Shown here piece by piece: positions 44,477 through 55,643 of a stretch of 64,000 nucleotides of DNA; position 1 is the first letter of the stretch, and the number at the start of each line of letters is the position of its first letter. Source of the stretch: Euclidia mi (lineage: Eukaryota; Arthropoda; Insecta; Lepidoptera; Erebidae); the NCBI GenBank assembly GCA_944739405.2, contig OX123182.2, forward strand, positions 15,821,326-15,885,325, written 5' to 3'. Position numbers and translations under genes: made by a program. The notes under the pieces were generated by a model. It saw only the letters and a list, made by a program, of their open reading frames with translations, was not told the origin of the DNA and did not search any database.

Positions 44477-44479
44477 TTA

Positions 44480-45120
44480 GATATAAATCAGTACACGCCT
44501 GCCATATGTATAAAAGTAGGAAGCCAGTTCCGCATATTGCCGGACACATGTGCCCGGCGCTTGTTATCAACTGGCATCAACAGTCTCTTCGTAGCAGTCT
44601 GTCAATCTCTCCACTAGGCTATCGCTATCTGTAGCCAACGTCGTGGCTACGGCCTAGCAGTATTGAAGTACTACACAGTAAGAAAAAGGTTAAATAAAAA
44701 TAAATTGCACTAACAGAAAGTGACATAATATACACGACAAAGTTAACTTGCAACAGCATTCGACCTTAGAGTTCTACCGATAAAATATATAAGCGAAACG
44801 TCTTGTCTATCAAGTTTTGAGACAATGAAAAAAGCTGGGTCTTCGTTAATGCCATTACCACTTTTATTGTGTACGCGTTAATGGTTATAATGGCTTAACT
44901 TCTGGCACGGTACCTTAAGTAAGAAAAGCTGTCAAAACTGTACGTGCTACGATCACTCTCTTAGTGACCCCTACTAATGTAACTTTTATATTTTTGTCAG
45001 AACTAAAATAGTAAATGTGACAATCTGTACTAGAGACAAAAAGTAGGAAGAGTTTTCTTTTCTTGTTAAGAAATTATTGCATTAAACTGATTATTTTTGT
45101 CAATAGTGTAGCACTAATAA
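44480..45120. other. Unassigned stretch
   Basis: No coding domain, RNA gene or named repeat recognised. Confidence 0.4.
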
Positions 45121-45130
45121 TTTCAGGCGC

Positions 45131-45185
45131 TCTGGCAAACCGAGAAGTGCTGTGTATAATACACAGCACTTCTCAGTTTGCCAGA
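45131..45185. repeat. Near-perfect hairpin, 27-bp arms, one-base loop
   Basis: TCTGGCAAACCGAGAAGTGC to TGTGTAT (45131-45157), a single A, then the complement (45159-45185) with one mismatch. The loop is too small for a microRNA precursor, so a foldback or template-switch product is more likely. Confidence 0.92.
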
Positions 45186-45520
45186 CGAAAATAATTTAAC
45201 AAAACATTATCACTGATGATATCAAATCCATATCGAAAGCTGAGTAGGGGATTTCGAAAAAAATTGTAGAATCGGTTCGAAAGAATATCGCGATCCGTTG
45301 AAAAATGGCCATCGCGCTCTCTTCGACCAGACAAAGACATACGACCGATAACATCACGTGTATGACGTAGTAAATACACCCGGTTGGGTTTAAGCCCCGT
45401 TTGAGCATAATCCTTGTTTAGTCTAGAACTCTAGACTGTCGGGAATTAGTTTCGATGCACAAATTTGCGTTTATTATTTTGTTCAAGTTTAGATAGTAAA
45501 TATTTTACTTAACCTTTTAG
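45186..45520. other. Unassigned stretch
   Basis: Two overlapping short frames on the minus strand have no domain; nothing else recognised. Confidence 0.4.
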
Positions 45521-45648
45521 TATGGACGTGTAGCCTAACAGGCTCCGGACGAATGTTAGTTTCTAAGTTTTGTGAACTTCCCTTGAAAAACATGTGAGTA
45601 ATCTTTATTTAAAATAAACTGTGTAGCCTGTCAGGCTACACGTCCATA
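45521..45648. mobile_element. 128-bp MITE
   Basis: Inverted ends of about 23 bases (TATGGACGTGTAGCCTRACA then GGCT), beginning and ending with TA. Short, non-coding and AT-rich inside. Fits a Tc1/mariner-type MITE. Confidence 0.8.
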
Positions 45649-46335
45649 ACTACGTTATAAAATATGTACAATAGGTGATATGGTAACAGTGGATGACCAG
45701 TCACTACCACTCGTAAAAAGGACAGGAAATGCATATAGAATTTGTTCTGAAAAGAAGCATAGAATACCAATCCACATTTGTGTCCCATACAACAAGCCAG
45801 TATGCTTACAATGTTGTCGTTCTTAGAGAAAATACTGTCAAAACATAAGCGTAAACAGCAGTTGTCAGAATTTTAGTTATTTGTTGTCTAACGAAATGTT
45901 TTTATTTTTTGAGTTGCACGTTTCCACAGAGAATTTACGGGTTTTGTATCTGTGGGACGAAGTGGTTCTGTCATTCAATAGTCTGTAGGTCGGTAGAGTA
46001 ATTCTTGAATGCTGGGTTACAATGCATCATTCATGTATACCTTTCTGGCGGTAACGACGGGATGTAAATCTATTAGGCATTACAAAAGAACTAAGAGTAA
46101 TAAAAAATAAGACTAAGTCAAATATTTACACTATTTTTTATCCACCAATCAAAGAAAGGCGCTATTTATTTCAATTGGATATTAGTTCCAATGAATTTTA
46201 GAGACTAAACGAACATAAAATCCTACATGTTCATATAATAACTTTTACACATACAAGACCAGGACCAAAGTTCGAGTTATATTTGGTCCATGTTTTATTG
46301 AATGTTTAATGTTTTTGTACCTTTTAATGTTTTTG
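45649..46335. other. Unassigned stretch
   Basis: Nothing recognised. A direct repeat of AATGTTTTTGTACCTTTT lies at 46307-46343, overlapping the next hairpin. Confidence 0.4.
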
Positions 46336-46370
46336 TACCTTTTGGAATTTGGCCTAAATTCCAAAAGGTA
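46336..46370. repeat. Perfect 15-bp-arm hairpin
   Basis: TACCTTTTGGAATTT, five bases GGCCT, then AAATTCCAAAAGGTA. The left arm includes the second copy of a tandem ATGTTTTTGTACCTTTT word. Confidence 0.9.
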
Positions 46371-46954
46371 TAATTAGTACTTAAATGATAAAACTCACAA
46401 GTTTTTATTAATTTATTCTAGAAACTACACGGCATCTGAAATTTAATCCAAGATTCATTAAACTGTCATAGCTAAGTAAACAATATTTTATAAAATATTA
46501 AAGTTAACATTATTAAGGCGCTGATCCGCTTAATCTTTAATATAAGTCCGGCTACGATCATCCATCGCTGAGAAAAAATGTTGCGATAATATTTTTTATA
46601 TTCAGCCTAATGAAAAATTACGAGCCAGTCTGTGGTCGTAAACTATGCTGCAGGGTATGGCTTTATGAATTTTGGTGGACGTTATTGCTTTACGAGGATT
46701 CATGTGCAGTTGTGCTATGCCATAATTATACGGTAATTAGTTCACGGCGACACGAACAAATAATTACGACAAGTAATATTATTTGGAAGTATTATTTTAT
46801 TTGTACCTATTAGATAGGTACATTCCTATTCAAATAACAATAGCATTAAGATTTTTTGTAGCGTGTATAATTTGTATGTAGAATAGCTCAGCTTATTTTT
46901 AAAGAAAATATATTATTTTCTTTAAAAAATCCAGTAGTTATATTTAGTTTGATG
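46371..46954. other. Unassigned stretch
   Basis: No feature recognised. Confidence 0.4.
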
Positions 46955-47140
46955 TTGGAGCAGAAAGGTTCTGGACTGGCGGCCACGCACCGGACATCGA
47001 AACAGAGGTAGGCCTCCGGCGAGATAGACTGACGATCTTGTTGGGATCGCGTATGCTCCGGATCGGTCCATGTGGAAGCCTTATGGAGACCTATGTCCAA
47101 CGGTGGACGTCTTTCGGCTGATATGATGATGATGGTGATG
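46955..47140 (+). pseudogene. RTE-type LINE, last codons of ORF2 and tail
   Basis: The plus frame reads VLDWRPRTGHRNRGRPPAR, a stop, then TDDLVGIAYAPDRSMW and VDVFRLI, followed by (GATGAT)n. The WRPR-GRRxRGRPPxR-TDD pattern is the conserved C-terminal end of RTE-group ORF2 proteins in lepidopterans. The same end occurs at 59715-60058 and, in part, 27938-28030. 5' truncated with one nonsense codon. Confidence 0.8.
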
Positions 47141-48284
47141 ATATTCCGTTGCTCGTTACATATTTTTGGAAGAAAATAAAATACTGTTTCATGAGAACAT
47201 GATTTATTACTTAGCATATACTCGCATATAATGTAAAAATCGTTTATTATGGGATGCGATATTTCGTTTCTTCTGAAGTGATTAATTTCACAAAAAGCTA
47301 CACAAAACAGGGATCAGCCATTAGACCACGAATGTACTTTAAACCTTCTGTCTCAATGACCAATTGTCCAACATTTTTGCTCCGCCTGCATACCACGGGC
47401 AACATGTACATATATAACGCAGGTACATGCGTATACCATACAAACATAGTACCCAACCCGTGACTCGCTTATGTAACAAGCTTGAACGTCTCTTGATGTG
47501 GGTCCTGAGTTTAAATTTAATTTTGTTGTAGGAAGGAATGCTACTTTCGTTTGATCCAGGTTGTGTCACTTGTGGGACGGTGTTGTTATTTGTCACGGGG
47601 ACGAGTTCTGTTGTTTCCTTATATCGTTTATGCCTCCTGGTGGTTACAGCGTTTTACTTTGATGTTTGATTGTGTTTAAGGTGCCCACGGTGAATTTTGA
47701 CGTAAACTGTTTTTGTAATGCTATTTAGTCACCAGCTGGTAGTGAGATGATTACTGGAGCTTTGTTTTTCATAGGATAAAGAATGTTCTCAACTACCTAA
47801 CGCAAAAAATAGCAAATAGTGCTTACGGTCAAAAATCTAAAACACATTTCGAAGTAATTTATATCTTTATCTCATAGATTACAAGCCAGTAATCCAGGCT
47901 CTGTTCACTATTAATACGACAAAGTTTTGACTTTACACTTTCACCCCGCGGTTACGTTCTCTGTTGCAAGATAAATACACTTCGGTCGGTTAAATATGAA
48001 AGTAGTTTAACTTTGGCAGTGAGCTGCACATGTTTTTTCTAGTTAGCGTTTTTGATTAAACGTCGGTATTTACGTTTTATTTATAATATTGAAATTGGTT
48101 TGTGTAAGGAGAGAAAACGCTTCACTTGTTCTTGGATTACAGTGACTTGAACTTCATCTTCTTTGATATTTATTCAGTTTTTTAACTGACGGCTATGGTG
48201 CTTAAAAGCGATTTATAAATATTATACCTATCATTATCTAAAATAGAACAAACTTTGTGTCTTTTTTAATATTAAACAAAGCTG
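47141..48284. other. Unassigned stretch
   Basis: About 1.1 kb with no coding domain or named repeat. Confidence 0.4.
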
Positions 48285-48600
48285 TGCTGTATCCAGTTCA
48301 AACCCGAAGCGCGTGCCACTGACTTTTCGAAGTTGTGTACCTCGGAGACCATTGCTTATACCAGTCATGAAGATATTTGTAGCGTTAATAAGCACTAGTA
48401 CTCTAAAACATACTAGCACTAACACAGACCATGGAATATCACCACCCAAAAGCTACAAAGGTCACACTGTATTCGGTCTGTGAGAAGCAAATATTGTGTC
48501 AAATCTGGTAATACCGGTAAGTGGACCCCGGGCTAAAAGTATTTGATGTAGCCAGAATTACGCTGGGAACATGGTGATGATCAAATTTAATTTAACCCTG
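48285..48600 (+). mobile_element. SINE with GATGAT-type tail, diverged
   Basis: A box B-like GTTCAAACCCGAAG and the word TGACTTTTCGAAGTTGTGTA (shared with the SINE at 22165) are followed by ACCATGGAATATC and AAGCAAATATTGTGTCAAAT. The copy ends with GTGGACCCCGGGCT, ATTACGCTGGGAACATGG and TGATGATCA. It links a tRNA-like head with the tail family seen at 18440. Confidence 0.7.
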
Positions 48601-48737
48601 ATAAAGTTATAAAACAGCTGTCTTTACTTTGCGATTTCGGCAATGTCATAGACCAAAATTTGTTTATTAACGGTTTTTGTTTTTTTTTAACATAATACCA
48701 TATTATTTCTATAAATATTTATATTAAGTATGTGGGT

Positions 48738-48840
48738 ATATATATATGTATATATATTGACGTAGTTTATATATTAATTACTAAGACTGCTATATATTTT
48801 ATTGTTCTTTATCATATATTAAATATATATATATATATGT
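48738..48840. repeat. Interrupted (TA)n runs
   Basis: Several short TA tracts (48738-48758, 48822-48838) in AT-rich sequence. Confidence 0.8.
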
Positions 48841-48869
48841 GTGTATTATTTATGTGTATTAATCTATTT

Positions 48870-49101
48870 ACTCGGCCTGCGAGAATACCAGCGTTGTAGT
48901 TTATACTGCAACAATAGCTGACGCAGCGCCTTATTTGTCCTCCACGTAACGCCACCATTAATAATGTACCTACTTATATCTCTAGTGTACCTCTAGTTTA
49001 AGTTTACTTGATTGTTAAGTTTATTATTTTTTAAGTGTTTCTTAAGTTTGTGTGGAGGTACAAATAAAATATTTTCATTTTTCATTTCATTTTCATTTTC
49101 A
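48870..49101 (+). mobile_element. LINE 3' UTR fragment
   Basis: Ends with AATAAA (49063-49068) and a TTTTCATTTCATTTTCA simple repeat, the form of a LINE 3' terminus. No coding part is attached. Confidence 0.5.
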
Positions 49102-49504
49102 AAATCAGTTCATGATATTGAGTACAATCATCGCCAAAACCGTTTACTTTAAGAGTAGCGTTACTTTAAGAATAACGTTTCTTATCTACTTAGTTTCATT
49201 AATTTTAGTTGACTCATCACCAACATAACAGACTTGTAGTTTATATGAAACCCCCGAACGGGCAGAACCCTTAATTCCATATTTCGTTGTATAATAAAAT
49301 TATTTTCAGTCTAGGAAAGCCTTGAAGCATTGTTTGTACTAAAATGTAGTCACAACAATTCTTACTTATGTTAACCACCACAATGATAATAAATTCAAAA
49401 GTGTTTTTCAGCCTGTTTTTTTGTCCTCCAAAGAACAATAACACTATTCTTGGTAATGTTACCCTTCTCTACGTAAATATCGGTCTCAAACTACAAGAAC
49501 GAAG
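49102..49504. other. Unassigned stretch
   Basis: Short diverged direct repeats of AGTAGCGTTACTTTAAGAAT type near 49150-49180; otherwise nothing. Confidence 0.4.
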
Positions 49505-49758
49505 ACTGCCTCCGTGATATTATGCATGGCGTATCTATTGATCGGGAGCTCCCGGGCTCGAATCCCGGGTCAGGCAAAAAGTGTTACTGAGTTTTTCCAA
49601 ATTCTCAGTATCAGCACGGAGTCTGGTAATATCTGACAACAGTTGCCCGGTAACGGCAATAGGCTCGCCCTCTATTACATGGGACCTAAAATTTATAACT
49701 AAAATAGTGGGTATAATATTACACCTCTGCCTAACCCTTCGGGGAAACAGGCGTGACG
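49505..49758 (+). mobile_element. Complete tRNA-derived SINE
   Basis: The head has box B GGGCTCGAATCCCGGG. The body has AAAAAGTGTTACTGAGTTTT, ATTCTCAGTATCAGCACGGA and GGCAATAGGCTCGCCCTCTA. The tail is CCTCTGCCTAACCCTTCGG with CAGGCGTGA. Close in structure to 7883-8122. The target duplication is not clear. Confidence 0.88.
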
Positions 49759-50199
49759 ATACAAAAAAACTTAAAGAAGTGTTGAATGACATCGATCGAT
49801 GCTCTGGTTCATTGAATTGAGCCTGTTACCAAAGGTTGCTAAACAAATATAAACAAAGGGATTTTATTAGCATCCTTGCTGTCATACTGAAAAAAAACTT
49901 TTATCGACCTCCGATACCTTTTCTTTTTAATGAGCGCAGCATTTAAATATTTATTTAAGAAAGTACTTAGTGAAACTTTTTCAATTCTCTCAAAACTTTA
50001 TATAAGTAATATTCTTATAATGAACTTTTATAGCGTTTAAATTTTGAATGTATCATAATATTAATGCTTATACAATAACGAGTTTGATGAGTCTTAGATT
50101 TAATGCTAAGGAATAGACCTAGTTTACAATATAGGTAAGCTACTTTTTTGGTTAGCTGGTTAGCAGTAATACATGTATTCATCAAAACGTGTTTTTGTT
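49759..50199. other. Unassigned stretch
   Basis: AT-rich, nothing recognised. Confidence 0.4.
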
Positions 50200-50717
50200 G
50201 GTATTCTCTCGTTTTCCATAAATTCATTTGCACTAATATTGTTTGCCATAATCATCCCTGATCATAATTTTTACTTGCACTATTATCATTTATACTAATA
50301 ACGTTTGCCTTAACAACTCAACAGTGATAACTTTTATTTGCCATAAAATGACTTTCTATAACAACATATATCGTAATAATTAGTTTCCATAAGTAACACA
50401 TCTCGTAATCGACTCTTGACACAATCAAAATTTGATATACCTAATTATGAAAATAATACATAATATGGTATTCTCTCGTTTTCCAAAAATTCATTTGCAC
50501 TAATATTGTTTGCCATAATCATCCCCGATCATAATATTTACTTGCACTATTATCATTTATACTAATAACGTTTGCCTTAACAACTCAACAGTGATAACTT
50601 TTATTTGCCATAAAATGACTTTCTATAACAACATATATCATAATAATTAGTTTCCATAAGTAACACATCTCATAATCGACTCTTGACACAATCAAAATTT
50701 TATATAATTATGAAAAT
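50200..50717. repeat. Tandem duplication with a 267-bp period
   Basis: 50200-50466 and 50467-50717 are nearly identical (both start GGTATTCTCTCGTTTTCCA and contain ATCGACTCTTGACACAATCA or a one-base variant). Each unit is made of loosely repeated TTTGCCATAAT and CACTAATA words about 15-20 bases apart, recalling 3990-4980. Confidence 0.9.
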
Positions 50718-50889
50718 GGGTTGGGTTTCGAAACGAGTCGCCCGAATTTGAGGGTATTGGTGGTGTAGGGGGCTTAAGGGAGTTAGTTTTAATCCCCTAA
50801 AAGTAATTTTGGCTGCCGGAGTTGCGTCTAATTTTTTTAAACAGTTTCCAAAAATTCTTCATTCAAATATGCAAAACGGAACGTAATTT

Positions 50890-50940
50890 TAGGTTTTATG
50901 TGAAAGTAACTAAATAGGTTGTGTTAGGTTCTCTTTTGAC
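50890..50940 (+). repeat. Left part of a foldback-related repeat, split by the next element
   Basis: AACTAAATAGGTTGTGTTAG and TTCTCTTTTGAC match the inner block of 38846-39570. The sequence resumes at 52251 after the 1310-base insertion. Confidence 0.8.
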
Positions 50941-52250
50941 GGTTTATTCCACTTTGTTCACCGGTTGATATCACCTGGGTGAACAAAGTAGACTTCTTGG
51001 TGTCCTCATTTCACCTCGGAATTATTTCACCTAGCCGTTAGCTGGAGGTGAAATGAGTCGACATACATACACAATTAGTGTACGAAATAAAACCAAATAT
51101 AAGACTATACTTAGGTACTAAAAAATTTACAGGTACTTTCGTGGTCATTGACAATAACTCTACATTGCCTTTTGTGTTATAGTGTACCAAATTCCTTTGT
51201 TTCTATTAATATTTCGGCAGTGTTGTAAATGCCATGATCACGCAGATCCATGATCAGGGTTGTTAGCTTGCAGCAGTACCGAAATATTGAATCACTTATT
51301 AGTATTAATGTATTATTAATTAATGCTGTTTCAACTTAACAATTATTATCTATGGACAGAAACAAAAATAAAATAAAGTACCTATTATAATTAATCAGTT
51401 CATCGCAACTTTTCAAGAAAATGGCCAACAGATATGTGACCATTGATGAGTGCTATTTGACAGTGTTCAATAAAATTATTGCGGGATTCTGCTGGGGTAA
51501 TTTTAGGTGTAGACAAAACAAAAGACGACAAATTTATTTAAAGAAGAAAATATATGCATCGAGACAAGTTTGTTACAAGAAGGTGCTAGTGAGTCGTATT
51601 ATGCCTTTATGTATACATATGTACATATATCCTATAGTCACGCCTTTTTCTCGTTGGGGTAGGCAGAGCCAACAGAACGCCACTGGCTTCTATCATTACA
51701 AACCTCACGAGCTTCCTCTACACTCATCACTCTCTTGATACATGCTCGCCGGTTCCGGGTACTTCGGCCTTTTCTTAGGACGTCTCCAATTTGGTCAACA
51801 AATGTCCGACGAGGTCTGCCGAGACACATTTGCCTTACATTTCCGATTCGTCATTTTTATATTACAACAGAAAGTGATATTTTAAATATAAGTTACCATA
51901 ACCGGAATAACAAAATTATTATTAAGTACATAATCTTTGCGCACCATGATTTACATTGTTCTTGGGTTATTGTGTCTAATTTACGTTATATATGAAGTTG
52001 CCTGTTAATTTCAAAGCATTTTTAACATACTTTATGTGGGTGATAAAAGTCAACAAGATGGATAAAAAAGTCGCCTTTGTTCACCTGGGTGAATCAATTC
52101 CTAGGTGAACAAAGTCCTTGATTTATATCGACTGATTTCACCTGGGTGATATCACCCAGGTGAAATAATGCCGAGGTGAAATGAGGACACCAAGATGTCT
52201 ACTTTGTTCACCCAGATGATATCACCCAGGTGGACAAAGTGGAATAAACC
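50941..52250. mobile_element. Palindrome-rich DNA transposon with 8-bp target duplication
   Basis: Inverted ends of about 125 bases begin GGTTTATTCCACTTTGT. The host sequence is duplicated as CTTTTGAC (50933-50940) and CTTTTGAT (52251-52258, one change). The intact host site is visible at 39084-39100. Both ends hold several self-complementary words of the type TTCACCTGGGTGA. An 8-bp duplication is typical of hAT elements. The interior has no transposase and contains an RTE LINE fragment. Confidence 0.88.
51638..51840 (-). pseudogene. RTE-like LINE C-terminus whose end matches the SINE tail
   Basis: A minus-strand frame (51638-51829) with LGRPRRTFVDQIGD, RRACIKRVMSVEEAREV and DRSQWRSVGSAYP, a C-terminal block typical of RTE-group LINE ORF2 proteins. 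The last codons and stop (SAYPNEKKA then TGA) are encoded by TCTGCCTACCCC...AAGGCGTGA, the same bases that form the tail of the SINEs. It is cut off upstream near 51840 and lies inside the 8-bp-TSD transposon. Confidence 0.72.
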
Positions 52251-52560
52251 CTTTTGATCCTTAACCCGAAAATAGGAGCCCTAGGGCTCCGTCAACCTTA
52301 GTTTATTAAACTAGTGGGATCAATAAAAGCGATATTTAGGTTTTATGTGAAAAACGTGAAACGAAACGCAACCGCCATCTTGTATGAATGATATTATAGA
52401 CAGCTAATGTCAAATTTGTGCGTCATTGCTTTCGAGTACCTAGGGTTAGGTGCGTCTGTAATAAGTAACTAAATAGGTTATGTTAGATTCTCTTTTGAAC
52501 CTTAATCCGAAAATAGGAGCCCTGCAAAGCAGGGCTCCGTCAACCTTAGTTTATAAAAAT
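52251..52560 (+). repeat. Foldback-related repeats
   Basis: 52259-52320 continues the interrupted block (CCTTAACCCGAAAATAGGAG, GGGCTCCGTCAACCTTAGTT). A further copy at 52465-52557 reads TAACTAAATAGGTTATGTTA and GAGCCCTGCAAAGCAGGGCTC. Both match the inner arms at 39045-39300. Confidence 0.8.
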
Positions 52561-52802
52561 AGTGTGGAGAATGTGGAAGCTGGCAGTGCCATCCACACCG
52601 ATATGCACCGAATAAATTATATTATGGTGAATAAAAGTTATAGAAAATGGCATTATTGAAAACGAAAATTATAGCAAATACATTTATGGATTTAAATTAT
52701 TATGACACTTGATCGATTATGCCCAATGGAATTAGTGTAAGTAATTTTATGTCATTTCACGATTTTGGCAACTGAAGCGCTCTTTGACCCTTAACCTTCT
52801 GT

Positions 52803-53130
52803 CGACGCGAAATCTTTAATTTTTTTATATTTTATTATTTAGGTAATGTTTCGATCGAGACTACCGTTCCCCGTGACGAAATTATTAATATAGATTTGAC
52901 ACTGCGATGGTAGCGCAGTCGGTCGGTTCCAATGTGAAACATTCCAATGTCAACAACTACTTACAAATTAAAAATTAACTAAAAAACATTTTCCAGTGGA
53001 CTCAATTGTGAATCTAAACCATTCTCAACTCCCCTTAAACACACACAAAAAATTTCATCACAATCGGTCCAGTCGTTTAGGAGGAGTTCAGTGACATACA
53101 CATTCACACAAGAAATACTTATGAAATTCT
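52803..53130 (+). repeat. Dispersed repeat related to 33380-33545
   Basis: Shares TTTGACACTGCGATGGTAGC and TTCCAATGTGAAACATTCCA. It then differs, with AATTTCATCACAATCGGTCC and GTCGTTTAGGAGGAGTTCAG, a phrase common near the 3' ends of lepidopteran non-autonomous transposons. No exact ends found. Confidence 0.65.
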
Positions 53131-54149
53131 TGGATATCGTACGGACCGAGCGACTGATCAACTAAACGAACTTAATGAACCACTTGAACGAGGCATAGGA
53201 TGAGTATTAATTAAGAATTAGGTACATATGCCTACCCTTGATTAGCAACATATCAGTGATAAACTAAAGTCTCTCTTCTCCTAACTGAGCTTAATAGACA
53301 AATTGTATCATATATCAATATTAAATAGACAACAAATATTGTAAAATAGACAACGTTCATGTTACGTTGTATTCGTTTCGACCAATCCAAAAAATAATAA
53401 AGGCTCCTACAGATTTTTCGTATTTGATATAATACGATCCCAGAACTACCAAACAATTATCAAGGAAAAATTGCGGTTATTTTTCTTCGTCAATGTTGGT
53501 ATAAGAAAAATAATATGGCGAAAATTCTAGGTTTCTTGTATCACATATCCGAATATACGTTGGTCTTGTGTCGACGGTAATCTCGTAGGATTTCTTTGAT
53601 ATGCCGGTTTCGGATACCTCATACGTCAATTGGATCTGCCAGCTATTGAATATTTGAAAAGAATACACATATCTTGTTTACATGTATAAGTAGGTAGGTA
53701 TGTACGATACAAATCTGTAGGACAATTCAATAATTTTGCATTGACAATACGTTATGTTGCTACAAATAAATAAAATTTTTTAACTCATAAAAGAATGTGT
53801 TTTGAATGAATCTTCTTTTGAAGAAGAGAAGTTGACGACACAGTTCTTAACGTGGTATTTGTACTTTAGAGACTTTCGAGGAGTAATCATGAGTTTTCTT
53901 TATCACTCTGGCACAATTCGTCTTTTTAGATTAGTCTGCAAGGTGTTATTATAACCCCTATTCCTATTCCATGGGGCATAATAATTGGTAACAAAGTTTA
54001 TCATTCCCATAGTGTGCCTTTTGTCAGCTAAATTTGTTGGTATGCTGCTAAAAATGTTTTGGCTGAGTCTTCTAAGAAATCATACAAGTTTATGTAACTT
54101 TTCCTAATTGGGTGACTAATAATAATATTGCAGGGACCTCTACCTACCT
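53131..54149. other. Unassigned stretch
   Basis: About 1 kb, AT-rich, with no coding or repeat feature recognised. Confidence 0.4.
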
Positions 54150-55643
54150 TTTTTTTTCGGGGGGAAATCCTCATGGACTACCTCCACCTGGGGAAAGGCG
54201 GAGGGGCGTGCCGGACTCTTACCAGCTAAAACCACCCCGGTGTCTCCTCGCACGTGCGTGCGGGGCCGCGGGAATCCAAATTCTTCCGCAGCCCACACTA
54301 GTGCTGGCCGGTTCTGTCCGGGCCTCGTCTCCTGCACGGGGTAGTGAGGTGTTGAACTACCCCGTGCATCACCTCAGAGGCTCGCGCCGACACCCGCGCG
54401 CGCCTGCGCCTCGGGTCCATCGAATAGGGGGCGAGGACTTCCCCAAGTCCCTCGCCCCTGGACCCATTCATGGGGGCCGGAAAAGGGCGTTGTCCGCCCT
54501 TCTCCTGCGTCCGGTGCGCCTTCTGCGGCCGGGGAAGGGAGTCGAGATCTCCCTCTCCCTTTCCGCAGTTTTCTTCTGCGACATCACGTTTTCGCAGAAG
54601 GAAACCACCGCGTCCCACGACTCTGCGCTCCCGACCATCCTCCGCACTACGGCCGGCAGCGACAGATCGCCTCCTATTTTATTTGTGAGGACACGGCGCT
54701 GCTCCTCCCAAGCTACACACTCGGCGAGCGTGTGTTGCGCCGTGTCCTCCCCGCAATGGACGCAGTGGTGGCACCGAGCGTCTGGCTCCCTGTCTATGCG
54801 GCACAGGTACTTGCCGAAGCAGCCGTGCCCCGACAGCACCTGCGTCACCCTAAACGACAGGGAGCCATGCCTTCTCCCGAGCCAGTCATCGAGTACTGGC
54901 CGGATCGCCTCGACGGTGGCAAGGCCGGCGGTAGGGCGCAGAAGCCTTTGCCGCCATTCCGCCACCAAGACCTAACGGAGCTCCTCTCGGCGCAGCGCGA
55001 GCTGCCGCTGCACCAGCCTCGAGCCCCGTGTCTGCTCTTCCTCGCGCCATCGATATAATGACGCGAGTACTTTCGCCTCTAGGTCCCAAGGCGGGGATCC
55101 AGCCAGGATGCAAGCCGCCTCGTAGGAAATCGTGCGATACCCGCGGACGACTCTGACGGCCATCGCCCTCTGCGGTTTGCGCAGTATGGCGAGAGTGCTG
55201 GCCGTCATGTCCATCGCCCACACAGGGGCCCCATACAGGGCCATGGACTGCACGATTCCCACGTACAACCACCTACAGGCGGCGCTCGGGCCCCCCAAGT
55301 TGGGAAGCAACGTTGAAAGCGCGCCTGCTGCGCCCATGAGCTTGGACGCCAGCCGCCGGAAGTGGGGCCCGAATTCCCATCGGCTGTCGAGCACCAATCC
55401 CAGATACTTCATGGTGGACTCGACAGCTATCCGGGCTCCGCTGACCACGATGTGTGATCCCGGCGCCGGCGCCCGTCGGGGGCCATGAAACACTATGGCC
55501 TCCGATTTATTTAGGGCCACCTCCAGGCCAAGGTGCCGGATGCGGTTCACCACCTGTGACACCGCAGCCGTGGCTATCAACGTCGCTTCCCTGTGCGAGC
55601 TCCCCCGGGCAGTTACGAGCGTGTCGTCCGCATAACATGTGTT
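54150..55643 (-). pseudogene. 5'-truncated R1-type LINE, GC-rich
   Basis: The minus strand starts at the catalytic YADD of the reverse transcriptase (about 55625-55640) and continues with LGLEVALNKSEAIVF, MKYLGLVLDSRW and a C-terminal domain (54972-55580). The next frame (54468-54968) holds a zinc knuckle (CHHC, then HTLAEC) and LPAVVRRMVGSAESWDAV, as in R1-clade elements. The frames break at about 54970. The 3' UTR ends in a poly(A)-like run (plus-strand Ts at 54149-54157). The high GC content contrasts sharply with the AT-rich flanks. Plus-strand frames across it are antisense shadows. Confidence 0.88.

Noticed and set aside
45131..45185. microRNA precursor
   Set aside because: The loop is one base and pairing almost perfect, unlike animal microRNA precursors.
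51421..51738. 105-codon frame as a transposase of the 8-bp-TSD element
   Set aside because: No transposase motif; its second half is antisense to the RTE LINE fragment.
54112..54975. 287-codon plus-strand open frame
   Set aside because: It is antisense to the zinc-knuckle part of the R1-type LINE; high GC makes long spurious frames, and it has no domain.
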